DNA from: Neodontobutis hainanensis
Lineage: Eukaryota > Chordata > Actinopteri > Gobiiformes > Odontobutidae
Assembly (NCBI GenBank): GCA_024349245.1
Contig: JALDNG010000006.1
Span: forward strand, 7,705,001 to 7,769,000
Reading direction: 5' to 3'
Length of the DNA stretch: 64,000 nucleotides
Numbering within the stretch: position 1 is the stretch's first letter; every line of letters begins with the position of its first letter. Positions 1 to 11,337 of this stretch are shown here, one piece after another. A program made the position numbers and the translations under genes. The notes below the pieces were generated by a model, which had not been told where the DNA came from, ran no database searches, and worked only from the letters and a program-made list of their open reading frames with translations.

Positions 1-281
1 TTTTATGGTAAATGGCTTGCATTTACAGCGCTTTTTTTGTATCTCTCAGGCGCTCATTCAAGCCATTCACACAGGCTGCCATACACAAGGCGCTCACAGC
101 CCCCGACTGTCACACACCTTCATTCACTAGTGCCACAAACACTGGAGGAAAGGTGGGTTAAGTGTCTTGCTCGAAAACAATACACCAAAATGAATTATAT
201 GAATTAGAGAGAGTGGGAATCTAACCGCCAACCTTCTGGTTATAGGACGACCGCTCTACCACCTGAGCCACTGCGGCCCTT
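1..281 (-). mobile_element. tRNA-derived SINE, cut by the window edge
   Basis: Read on the minus strand, the element begins near 280 with a tRNA-like head. The polymerase III box A is at about 254-270 (TGGCTCAGGTGGTAGAG on the minus strand). The box B is at 215-226 (GGTTAGATTCCC). The body near 150-180 resembles the common fish SINE sequence ending in CAAGACACTTAACCC. The tail runs through an AGCGCTGTAAATGC-type 3' end towards base 1. The anticodon-arm region does not fold like a working tRNA, so this is a retroposon and not a tRNA gene. I am not certain of the family name. Confidence 0.75.
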
Positions 282-3237
282 ATCCAAGTTTTGGATCAGG
301 TGTACTTGTTTTGCAGTTTACCATCTTCACCACAAGGTGTCCTTGTGTAGTAGGTTCTGTGTGTGAGAGTTTATCTGACCTACAACAGTGAGTGGACTGG
401 GCTCAAAGTTTTGTTAGTATGAGTTTTATATTTCAGTCTTTTTCTCTGTCACCAAGACGGGATGAGTAACAGAGGGTTTAAAGACAAAAGCCTGCTCTAT
501 AAACTGAGTTATATTGGCTCATCTAAATGACAAAAGATTGTGAATGGGTTGAATGCGTCACTACACAGGACAAACACTGTTGCTATGGAGGTAAAGAGGA
601 AGGATGCTTTACTATTTGAGGCTTTGATCTACGGGGCAACTGCACAATGACCCTGTTTGTCTGTGGATGGTTGTGCATCTTTTTTACATCATAGATTGTC
701 TTTATTTTTTTTAAATGTACATTTAAACTTTGGAGAGAATGTACTTTGTTTGTTCACTAATCTTAAATAATATATTCTAGGCCTTTCCTGTTCCCTTGTT
801 AAGATTGCCTTAAACAATATAAAGACAGAACATGCAGTTTCGAACTTTACAACCATGTTCATCTTTATGAGTGCTTCTGAGTACCTGGGCCTTCTATAGT
901 GTTCCTGGTATTTTTACTTAATAGTGATTAGCATCCATGTCTCTGCTGACTACATGATCTGGCATACCTACCCTGTCTCACTGTTGGCTCCAGTTATCAG
1001 CAGGGCTATTTTTAAAGTTTAACCCGTCCCATCTCTAGGGATCCATAACCAGGCGCTTACACCTGACTAAACACGGCCCTATCATCACACGTCTCCCACA
1101 ACATGGCATTTGCATTAGCTTCTGGCTCATTCTGTCACCCTAATACACATACCACTGACCTCATGACAACAGAGTCATCTTTTTCACATTGAATTGAATT
1201 TAACCAATGGAAATAGTAACTGGAACATGTTCAAACAATATGTCTAGTTCAACAGTCAGCCAAACAATAAGTGTGCTGCTTCTTTCTTCTCTCGCCGCCT
1301 GAAGAACACAGGGAGAGATACTCTGATCTTTTATGCTCTCTATAGCCATGCCAGAAATTTGGCTGCGTAGCACTGGAGATTAGATGCAGACAGGAAGGGG
1401 AGGGTGTGCAGTGATGTCTGGGAGAATGACAGAGGCCCTGAAGCAAACACAAAAAATAGCATGGCACATTTACAGCTAACAGAATTTTGAACTAACTAAC
1501 TGGGCCAAACAGCATTTGAATGCCTCGTGTTGTGCTGCCGTGTTGCACTATTGACTGCAGTAGAGGTTATTTTAAGATGATATTACGGTAAAGGAAAGTC
1601 ATGCCAGTGATATGAGCGTGATTACATTCATTAAAGGTTCAGTTAAAGTGCAGAGGTGGAGCTTCTGTAGGGCAATCCTAAGATGGAAACTCCTGGCCGC
1701 AGTCCACAGAGTGGCTCACACAGCCCACTCACTCTGCCCCGGCCACTGATGGACCATTTTCTTTTGACTGTTATCAAAAATGATTGAGATGTTTTATGGA
1801 AGTATAGCAACTTCACTGTGTAAATATTTTATGAAAAATGGACCATTAACTTCAGTGCTGCCAAGGGAAGAAAAGTGCTTATGGAAACAGTAAGAGTGCA
1901 AATCCTGTTACAAGAAGTGTGACATTATTGATGCAGTATGCTGTAAAACATTCTTGCAGACAGTGTTAAAGCTTACATCACTAACATGGCAGTGTTTAGT
2001 AAAATTGCACACTCTTCTTACTGGTAGAGGTTTGCTGGACCCATAACCTGTAATGTAAGTTATATAAAATTTACGATGGGTCTGTGAAAGTTGTCACACT
2101 GAGTTTCTGAGACCAGAAAAATGTAAAAGTTTACAAATATGCCAGCTTGATGGTCACAAAGTTGTCAATCTGAGCAGCCAGTAAAGTAATGCATGTTGTT
2201 CATGTAGACAGCTCAGAATCAGAGGCATGATAGAGGAATTTCTACTTAGTAAAAAATATACAAGGGAGCTTTGTATGTTAATTCTTGTAGTAGCATAACT
2301 GAGCATTCAAGCATACAGGTGCTTAAGGCCCACATGTGTTTATGATCATGATGATTAGGATGAGCAATTCATTTTTGCTAAAATAGTACATACAAGATAA
2401 CAAACACATGACAAAAGAAGACTGGAAGAGAAGTCTCATATGTGAAGTTTTTCTTTCATCTGTTTCAAATGAAAAAGGCCTCTCATGCCACTGTTGCAAT
2501 CCTAGTAGATACATACTTGATGCTAGTTTTGTGTGCTCCTCAGCTTGATTAATTAATTCTGTGCTGGTGAAGAAAACGAGTCAGAGCTGTACTAATAATG
2601 CGATTGTGAAGAAGTGGTGAAGAGCAGGAGATGTGGCAGGAGTGGAGAGAGCTGTTGTACAACAGAGGCTAGAGGAGATGTAGAGAGACAGGAACGCAGA
2701 GCCTGAGGAGAGCTTGGTCAGGTGAAAGAGAGGAGGAGGGGGCGCAGCTAACGCAGCATAATTAGCCTGGGCTGCTTGGTTACCTTCCAAACAAAGCTGC
2801 TGATTTGTGGAGCAAGGGAAGAGGAGGGAAAGAACAAGTGAGACAGAGCGGAGGGGGAGGACAGAGGAGATGATGGGAGTGATTGCAGCATGCCACACAC
2901 ACTTGAGGCTCAGTCTCCCATGGAGACGGTGGCAGTGCTGCATGACAGTGCAACAGAAGTGACTTGTACCGACAATCTCAACTGAGCTGTGTCACTATCA
3001 AGACACTCAGACGAGAGAGGGCCGGGCTGGAGAGGAGCGCACACTCGGGACTGGAGAGTGCTGGGACAAACAGAAGAAAGATTTGGCAGACATCTAAGTG
3101 GAGTGAGCCAATCAGGAGCGTGAAGCAGAAGCGGAGGAGTCAGGAACCTGAGGATGTACCCAGCGAGCAGGGAGGGCTGCTGACAGTGCAACACACTCAT
3201 CCCAGGAAAGGACAGTGTGTTGTGCCCCCAGTGGAGG
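282..3237. other. Non-coding sequence upstream of slc35f4, including its probable 5' UTR
   Basis: I see no supported coding exon. The stretch is AT-rich up to about 2550. From about 2600 to 3237 it becomes purine-rich and richer in G+C, as expected close to a first exon. The last 200-300 bases before the slc35f4 start at 3238 probably form the 5' UTR. There is no clear TATA box or CpG island. Exons of longer slc35f4 isoforms, if any, must lie to the left or were not recognised. Confidence 0.4.
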
Positions 3238-6200
3238 ATGAAGAAGCACTCAGCCCGAGTGGCTCCTCTCAGCTCGTACAGCACTCAGGTTCTGACCTGC
3301 CCCATCTCTGAAGGTAAACCCATCAAACACCACTCCAGGTGCTGCAGAAGTTGGTTTGTACACAACTAGTTGTTTGAATTGCTCAATTTATAACTTTTTG
3401 TCCGGCATAATTTAACTGGTTTAATTTTTAATTTCTGTCAAAAAACATAAATGCTGTTGCTGTGAATTGCACTCACTAAATATGTCCTTAATATAATTAT
3501 TTATTATTTTAGCACATAATATATTGAAGTATCATAGACAAACAGTTAATCTTAATCTAATAGCCATGTATGTCTGGTTCTTGTGCTGTGTGGAGGTCTA
3601 GGCCTTAGTCAGCTGTTACAAAACAATGAGAGAGAAAGCTTGTACCATTTGACCTGTAGCCTTCTGAACTTTACAGACGTAAAGACTTTAATCAGCAAAG
3701 GTGCATCCATCAATGCCAACAGGAAACTGCAGTGAGAAAATATAGGAAAGATTTAAACGTAAGGTTTACATAGCAAACTGCGTCACAAGAGCGGATACGC
3801 CTTGGTTAATGATGTCAGCAGTGAATAGTACTATGTAACAATCAAATCTGTTTAGTAGCTTAGTAGCATAGTTTTATTAAATATGTGTGATCAGTAAAGT
3901 GATCAATAAAATACTCCCAGGCATGTGCTAAAACTGTTCAGTTTGGGTTTAAAGATCACTTCAAACAGCCCTTTATATAATTCTAGTTTACCAGCATAAT
4001 GAATATTTTAGAGATAATTGTTTCTTCTGCAGCTTTGTATCCACTCTATTAGTCAGCAATAATTGTGTCAGTTTTTAGAGTAAAGTTTTGGCTACAGAAG
4101 CTGGCTTTATGATGCAGGGGAGTAGTGGCAGTATAATATTACTGCATGTTGGCTCCAGCTTAAACTGTAGTGGCTTTACCTAAGGAAAACTCTGAATCTG
4201 TATCCAAATGAGCTTTGAAGCACAATCCATCCAGCCATGTGGGTAGATGTGACTGAGGAGAGCTACACATAAAGTGAAAGAATAAAATACTAGTCTCTCT
4301 CTTTCATTTCAGCAGAAATCTCAGATCTCTGTTTTACAGTTGGTAACCAGCAGGCTCATTAGGTTGATTAAGGATCCACGCTGTGACAGAATGTAAATAG
4401 GCCAAAATCCCTGGGTAATCCTGTGGAAAAGAAAACTTTGCTGCTGCATATTATTTTGTTCCCATCACTTACTACTCTAAATGTTCCCAGCTGGTATTCA
4501 ATGTAAGTCCAGCTCGACGTTTAAAAATTTCATGAGCTGATGTTTATGTAATTCCCAGGGGAACGTCAGAGGAAGTCATTGGTTGTACACTTTGAAGTTG
4601 CTACTTTTCTTTCTCCTGATAGAGTTTGGGGTTTTAGTCTGTGTTTCTATTCTGAAACACCGTTTTATGGGCTCAAATCTCTGCATCCATTCATCTCTGC
4701 ATCCGGGGACTGGACTAATTCTGCCTTCTTCCCCGAACACTGACCTCCATGAGTCTAGATATGGCCTAAGACTGGACTTGGATATTTTTTTATTGTTTCC
4801 CTTTCATCTATTACAGTGTTGTGTACACTGATTCTGGTCTTGATTTGGTCTTGACCTGGTCTTACCCTGACATGGTCTTGGCTTGACACAGTCTTGGTCT
4901 TGTCTCGGTCTTGATACTTGATTCTGTCTGGTAGTGACCCTCGTATTTGAGTATAGTAGGAACAAAGCATGATGGTTACAGAGAGTCCTCAGTGGCTCAC
5001 AGAGCAGGCACCACAAATGCGGTGCTGGTTGGAATCCCATTGGCTTTATGTTATCCCCCTCCGTTCCTGTCTTTCTCTGTCTCCATCTGCTAAAGAAACG
5101 TGATCTTTAATGATAACACTGCAACATTTTATACAACACACCTTGACATAGAAGTCAATGTGTGCTTGGTTTTTACTAACTTTCCCACAAGCATTATAGT
5201 CAGCATCTGCAATTCCCACAGTCCTTTATTCCTCTACTGTCAAGTTTCTTTGCAGATAAGAATGAAAAGACTGCAGTACACTGTAATGGGCGGATTTTAT
5301 TGATATTGATACTGCAGGTTCATCCTTCTTGTGCTAGCATAAACTTGGCATCTGTATTTATGGTGAAGAAGGAAGAGCTTCACATGCTGAGGGAGCAAAT
5401 AGATCGCAGGCAGCAAACACTCTCCAGCACATGCCATCTTTTATTCCTAGCCTGGTGTAAATTGATAACACTGTTGAGAGGTGAAGAATGGATCAAACCT
5501 CCTTCCGGAAACGTTCTCTCATGGCCACACAGACACAGCACTTCACTGATTATACAAAGTCCAGAGCCCATTCAGTCCTACGGTGCATTAAGGCACTGGG
5601 CCAGTCCTGTATGTCTCTCTGTCTGATACTCAGAGGCTGCCAAGGTTGACATGACTTTCTGCTGGAATGTCATGTGGTTAGGTTTACTCACCTTTCTGGG
5701 CATTGGGTTTCCACGTATGTGAATATAATTGGATCCATGCAGTATGTGCGTCATTACAAGGCATTAAAGCTATTGAAGGCCTTTGCTGCAATATTTTAGT
5801 ATGTTGTCTTAATAGCTCCCAAGTTGGAGAGGGTATATACACATTTACATTTCACAGCACACAACATGGTCACACTGTAAAATATTTGTGATATTTTATA
5901 CCTTATGTCAGGACGTTTGTGTTATATACTGAATTGTTATCTGTTATCATTCACAGGAGAGGATGGTTCCCACGCAGAGACACCAGGCAGCGAGGCAAGC
6001 GGCGAAAGCCGGTCGTATCAGACGTGCACCAACACAGTCTTGAAAGTGCTGGGTGGCCTGTTGGTGGTGCTGTGTATCTCCTCTTCTTGGGTGGGCACCA
6101 CTCAAGTAGTCAAACTCACATTCCAGTCCTTCTCCTGCCCCTTCTTCATCTCTTGGTTCAGCAGCAACTGGAACATCTTCTTCTTCCCCATCTACTACAC

Positions 6201-8233
6201 AGTACACGTGGTCATCACCAGAGAAAAGCAGACACCCATTCAGAAATTTAGGTAATGTAATGGAACATTTACATACATGTACTTTTCATTAAAAAAAACA
6301 CATCCATACTTGAGTCAACTGAAGTACAGATGGGTTTTAAAATTATGTAACTTCTGCACTAACAGGGAGTGCAGTAGGCTGTTTGGGGAGGATGGCATGA
6401 CCCTAAAGCTTTTCGTTAAGAGGACAGCACCCTTCTCAATTCTGTGGACACTGACTAACTACTTATACCTCCTGGCCTTGAAGAAGCTGACCGCCACTGA
6501 TGTCTCTGCTCTGTACTGCTGTCACAAGGCCTTTGTCTTTCTCTTGTCCTGGATTGTTCTGAAGGACCGCTTCATGGGTGTTCGGGTCTGTATGAAAATA
6601 CCACACTTTTTTCATTCTTCTGAGGATAACTGTTATGTTTCTTACTGTAACCTCTACGTGTAGATTGTGGCTGCTATTATGGCCATCACTGGGATTGTCA
6701 TGATGGCTTATGCTGATGGTTTCCATGGGGATTCCTTTGTGGGCGTGGCATTGGCGGTGGGGTCTGCATCCACGTCAGCTCTTTATAAGGTTAGACCACC
6801 AAATACTCTTAACAAATACAACAACTGTCTAGAAAACTCTCAAAAACAGAAAGTAGGTTGCAGACTTTAATAACATTGTGCTAAATCTTGAAAAACATTT
6901 TTAATTGCACTAAACTGACCGTTATTGTCTGACAGGTGCTGTTTAAGATGTTTCTAGGCAGCGCCAATCTGGGAGAAGTGGCTCACTTTCTTTCAACCAT
7001 GGGCTTCTTCAACCTCATCTTTATCTCCTGTGTGCCCCTCATCCTCTACTTCACCAAAGTAGAGCACTGGGGCTCCATCTCCTCACTGCCCTGGGGATAC
7101 CTGTGTGGACTGGCAGGACTCTGGCTCGGTAAAGGGACAAAGTGGGGATAATGTAATATGCTTCCCTGAACCAATATATAAATATTTAGCCCAAGATAAT
7201 CTAGCATTCTGACAATACACTGTCCCCCAATACGTTGTTTCTGCTCTAATTACAAATTTTCTGTCTGCAGTGTTTAACATCTTGGTGCATGTTGGTGTGG
7301 TGCTGACCTACCCCATTCTCATTTCCATAGGGACACTACTCAGTGTGCCTGGCAATGCAGGTAACTTCCATCAGCTTCATTCAACTGCATTGTTACACAC
7401 AATATATAAATTAAATAGTGGCAGTGGATCATAGTAATAAGGCAGGAGTAAGAGATAAATTTTACATAAAAGCTACATATCTTAACTGTGCAGGTTGTAT
7501 ATTTGTATAAAAAGACTGAAGCTGAAGTTTATGGGCTGGAGGAGAGAAGTCATTTATGCAAACTGACAGCAAACGTGACATAGAGCGTGGTGTTGGACTG
7601 TGTGGTCAGCACTTAGGGCCAATGATAGCAAACCGATTATGCAGCAAGTCTGCCTCTCTAATACTGGAAACCCAATCACCAATGTGCCTCGACAGACCCT
7701 GCAACTATTCTCTCACTGAGGGAGGATCAGGTTGCTAAGGCAACACAAATGCTTGCAGACCAGTTCTTTTCTTTAACCATGATGAAGTGTATGAAGGTCA
7801 GTGGGCTACAACAAGTTGTCCCAGGGCAAAGCCGCAGAGGATAAAGTGGATCCCCATTGCTGATTATAAGCCGCATTTGTTACACTCATCCTCTTGGGGT
7901 TTGCATCCTGTGGTTTATCTTACTTTATGTAATTAATCTCTGTTTGTCTTTCTATCTGTCGCTGTCCCTCTTTTGTTTCTGTCCTTCCTAGCCGTAGATG
8001 TTTTGAAACACGAGGTGATCTTCAGTGTGGTGCGCCTGGCAGCAACTTGCATCATCTGCATGGGTTTCTTACTGCTTCTGCTGCCAGAGGAGTGGGACTC
8101 AGTCACTCTCCGCTTCCTGGCCAGTATTGCAGACAAGAAGTCAGAAGAACATGGCGAGGAGCTCACAGAGTCCAGTGTTAATACCAGAAGCCGCAGTCGA
8201 GCCAATGGTATAGTCTCCATCCCACTTGCGTGA
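3238..8233 (+). CDS. slc35f4: Solute carrier family 35 member F4 (drug/metabolite transporter superfamily), 7 exons, 413 aa
   Basis: Exons: 3238-3313, 5957-6251, 6366-6585, 6664-6789, 6936-7128, 7271-7360, 7992-8233. All introns are GT-AG, phases agree and the join is open for 414 codons. The product is a roughly ten-pass membrane protein of the SLC35F/EamA type. The first hydrophobic helix (around VLKVLGGLLVVLCISSSWVG) follows an approximately 50-residue cytosolic head. Family landmarks are WTLTNYLYLLALKKL, KAFVFLLSWIVLKDRFMGVR, GIVMMAYADGFH and FLLLLLPEEWD. The last residues, RANGIVSIPLA, and the neighbouring genes point to SLC35F4 rather than SLC35F3. SLC35F3 has been linked to thiamine uptake; the substrate of F4 is not known to me. 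The start MKKHSARVAPLS was chosen because it is in phase with exon 2 and, as I recall, matches the SLC35F3 N-terminus. The main doubt is whether a longer isoform begins further upstream. Confidence 0.92.
4834..4927. repeat. Imperfect minisatellite of TGGTCTTGACC-like units in slc35f4 intron 1
   Basis: Degenerate copies of a roughly 10-12 bp unit (TCTTGG, GTCTTGAC, GTCTTGTC) follow each other within slc35f4 intron 1. On the other strand they create a false open frame rich in Q, D and R. Such GTCTTGG arrays are common in fish introns. I see no function. Confidence 0.6.
4985..5095 (+). mobile_element. tRNA-derived SINE fragment in slc35f4 intron 1
   Basis: A polymerase III box A-like stretch at 4992-5008 (GTGGCTCACAGAGCAGG) is followed by a box B-like stretch at 5027-5038 (GGTTGGAATCCC). 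The tail is a pyrimidine-rich body (TTATCCCCCTCCGTTCCTGT, then CTTTCTCTGTCTCC), as in a widespread teleost SINE. Its head differs from the element at the window start, so it is a second family. Confidence 0.6.
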
Positions 8234-8674
8234 CATGGGTTGTCACACAATAAGCCTCTGTTTTTGGAGCTCCAGTTGGTCTAGTGCCCAGCCAGGTCAT
8301 GCGGTGCGACCTGTGGGGTGACCAGTCTTAATGAGCTCTATCAGGAAGACGCAAAGTATTGTTGAAAACAAACACAGACTTTTTCTTTTCCACCAGAGGA
8401 ACACTTGCAGCTCTGCAGATAGAAAGAGGAAAAGTGTTATTTACTTTTTTGAAGTACTGACCCGTCCCTGCACGTCCCCATACCATGAGCCGACCTGCTC
8501 GGCAGACTGTATTCTGTGAATATAAACATTGGCAGGGCCAGTTTGGCTCAATCTTATTGGTATTTAAAATGTTTGTTTAGAACTGTAATATTAAGAGCAT
8601 TCATTTTATGTCTATTCTGGGTAGTATTAGAAAGGATATGATAATGTGTAATGAACTGGCCCCTTTGGGTTTAT

Positions 8675-8680
8675 AATAAA
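8675..8680 (+). promoter_or_regulatory. slc35f4: Probable slc35f4 polyadenylation signal (AATAAA)
   Basis: This is a canonical AATAAA hexamer 442 bp after the slc35f4 stop codon and the first clear one downstream. It implies a 3' UTR of roughly 0.45 kb. The long CA repeat starts about 85 bp further on. Confidence 0.6.
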
Positions 8681-8765
8681 ATCTTTAAATCCTGCATTAC
8701 TGCATTACTAACATTCTACATAGAATGTGTTAGAAATTGGGTTTAGTACAGGTAAAAAAAATCCA

Positions 8766-8883
8766 TGTTATTGTGCACACACTCACACACACATAAACAC
8801 ACACACAAACACACACACAGACACACACAAACACACACAAACACACACACTCACACACACACACACACACACACGCACATAAA

Positions 8884-8945
<62 letters not shown>

Positions 8946-9092
8946 AATAAACACATACGCACAAACACACATGCACACATACACACAGACACACAAACAC
9001 ACATACACACAAATACATGCACACAAACACACACACACACACACATACACACACAAACACACACACACACAGACACACACACATACACACAA

Positions 9093-9133
<41 letters not shown>

Positions 9134-9139
9134 CACTTG
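8766..9139. repeat. Long interrupted (CA)n microsatellite
   Basis: About 370 bp consist almost entirely of CA dinucleotides, with scattered interruptions (CACAAACA, CACATACA, CACAGACA, CACGCACA). The longest pure run, about 50 bp, is near 8890-8941. Open frames of Cys/Val or His/Thr repeats over this stretch are artefacts. The repeat lies between the slc35f4 polyadenylation signal and ccdc198. Confidence 0.97.
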
Positions 9140-10214
9140 TGCAGAAATACAGGTTGAGAATATAATCATTTGATGTTTCATGGTTGTTTTTAAAACATTT
9201 TCTCTTTAATTAATGAACGTGACCTGAATGAACAGCCTGAGACATTCAAATTATTACTTGGAGCAGACAATTTTAAGAAGTAGAAAAATGAATGACACTG
9301 ATCAAGGAACAAGGACTTAGCAGAAGTCCATGCAATAAAACTTTGTATATTATGCAATGCCTTTCCACATTACACATTGCAGTCTGTACCTGACAAACAT
9401 GCAACACACAGAACAGATGGACATCGATTGTTTCTACAATAATATAAGCTCTTTCACAGAGACACCGTCTGTTGTAATAACAGATGCCTCTCTGCTGCCA
9501 TGCAAAAAGCCCATGAGATATGTTTTCTTCCCTGTTGGGTAAAGTGTTGTAGCGGGCACTCTCTAGTGTTGCATAACACGGCAGTCAAGTAGAATATGAG
9601 TCCAAATAGTGCGAGTGAGATAATGAGGGTGTCAGTAGAATGATTTTATATTACTGTGTCACAGACACTGCCGTTTCAGTCACTGGTAAAGGCAGTGAGT
9701 CAAGATTTCTAATGAATCAACCACTGAGGTGTAAATTACAGCTAAACACTTTTTAGAAATTATTGTTATGTTGCAAGCTAATTATTGTTTACTTCTATAA
9801 AATCTATTTGAATCAACCAGTGATAGAAAAGAAGCATAGTGCAAATCGAGCTAATAACACAGCAACACGAAAGAACATGTTCCACTTTTGTAGTGAGCAC
9901 TGGAGACACTTTTTCACACTTGTTGCCTTTGTCGTCACCCCTTAGGGCTTCTCCAGTAGAAGAGCAGAAAAAACAAGTTCTTTCAAGCATTAACTTACGA
10001 GTTACAGAATAACCTATGGGAAGAGTTGCTATAGAAACCTCGCTCATTATAACAAAGTCAAATGTGAGTGTGTGTTTAACTTGGTTTAATTACAACTAAA
10101 ATGGAATAATTTTTTGAAGCAGGTGGAAAAATTTGGACAGACCGTTTTCCAAGGATAAATTGTGTTGCTTAAACTAAATTTTTTTAATGTAGATTTATGT
10201 GAGGGAGCAGTAAA
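9140..10214. other. Intergenic stretch between the CA repeat and ccdc198
   Basis: The sequence is AT-rich with no supported exon or repeat. The last few hundred bases presumably hold the ccdc198 promoter and 5' UTR. I see no TATA box or CpG island that would fix a start site. Confidence 0.4.
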
Positions 10215-10956
10215 ATGGGTTCCACAGGCTCCAAACAGAGACTACGTAAAGTTGCTCCATACAATTGTCAGAGTGAAGAATGTTCAAAGCTGACTGGAAA
10301 GTCTAAACCACACGGGTCCTTCCCTGCTCTGCCAGTCAACCAGGGTCAGCAGACAAGATATGTTCAACAGAAGAGGACAGTATTACCTCCACTGAAACAA
10401 GAAATTAAGCTTTCAACTCTGCCAGGTTAGTGAAAGTCTTCAATATTAATTATTTTCATTCTATTTTGAGCCTCTTTGTCTGACTTTATGGATGTTGAAG
10501 TCTAACAGAATGTGTATGTGTGCACTGTCAGAACCATACTTCAAAGGCCCATTGAATCAAAAGGACAACTCAAGTATCATTGATTCACATCCGCCCAGAA
10601 GACCACCGGTAACTTATGAGTGTGACTTTCAGACATTCCATCATTAACTGTTCTTAAGCACTGCAGCCATTGGCCCTTCAAATTCACTTTATGATCTTTT
10701 TTGTGTTTGGTGTAGAGCATGGCATGCACCAATGAGGGAGCCCATTGGTTTTCTACAGCTGCCCAGAAACGACAGGCTGGCACCGCAAGTATAATGCAGG
10801 TAAAGCAGTGAGACAGTGTATAGGACAGCTTAAGTATATAATGCAGCATCAATAATTCAGAGCAGACCGCTCTATGTTGAGGGGAAATCTGAGGGTGCCT
10901 AAGATAGACGATAGAAGGATGCATGCAAATGATAGAACTGCTTATATACCAAATAA

Positions 10957-11011
<55 letters not shown>

Positions 11012-11337
11012 TTCTTCAGGGCAGGTTTCTTGATGCTCAAACTGATCTCACTCAAAAGGCCTATCAGAGTCGAAGAACCCACCTTCGACAAGCCAGAGAG
11101 CAGAGACGACATAAAGTTTTCTACTCAGACCATGGTAAGATCTACAGTAAATAGATTATATAGCTTGATTATAGCTCTGTTGGCCATCACTTCTCTCATT
11201 TCTTTTAAGATACAAACGACAAGGTTAATCGGCCAATGAAACTTGTGACACGACCAACACAGAGAGACGTTTTCTGGGACAATACTAAAGGAGAAAGTCT
11301 AGACCCATCCTGCCTCCTGGAGTCAAATAATTATTGA
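10215..11337 (+). CDS. ccdc198: Coiled-coil domain containing 198 (C14orf105/FAME-like), 5 exons, 204 aa
   Basis: Exons: 10215-10425, 10532-10608, 10716-10799, 11020-11134, 11210-11337. All introns are GT-AG and the phases agree. The protein starts MGSTGSKQRLRKVAP: Gly2 and Ser6 fit an N-myristoylation signal with basic residues behind it, so membrane association is expected. Family resemblance to human CCDC198 is limited but in order: the MG...VAP head, a PPL segment, then PLNQKDNSSIIDSHPPRR. The last two exons encode a basic, helix-prone segment (QSRRTHLRQAREQRRHK). Human CCDC198 is about 296 residues, so this product is clearly shorter and the C-terminus diverges. Position between slc35f4 and ap5m1 supports the call. 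The function is poorly known; in mammals I recall a link to kidney and energy metabolism. Confidence 0.82.
10960..11009. repeat. (TA)n microsatellite in ccdc198 intron 3
   Basis: About 24 uninterrupted TA units end 10 bases before ccdc198 exon 4. Only GGTTCTTCAG separates the array from the exon, so the repeat occupies the place of the polypyrimidine tract. Confidence 0.97.

Noticed and set aside
215..280. A tRNA gene on the minus strand
   Set aside because: Boxes A and B are present, but the cloverleaf is not complete and a SINE body and tail follow.
2964..3311. 115-codon open frame on + over slc35f4 exon 1
   Set aside because: It is in a different frame from the spliced slc35f4 reading frame, which starts at 3238. 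It ends in TGA just before the exon donor and has no family motif.
5919..6255. Alternative and opposite-strand frames over slc35f4 exon 2
   Set aside because: They overlap the real exon in other frames and lack transporter motifs.
8730..9181. Cys/Val- and His/Thr-repeat proteins on both strands
   Set aside because: They are translations of the CA microsatellite.
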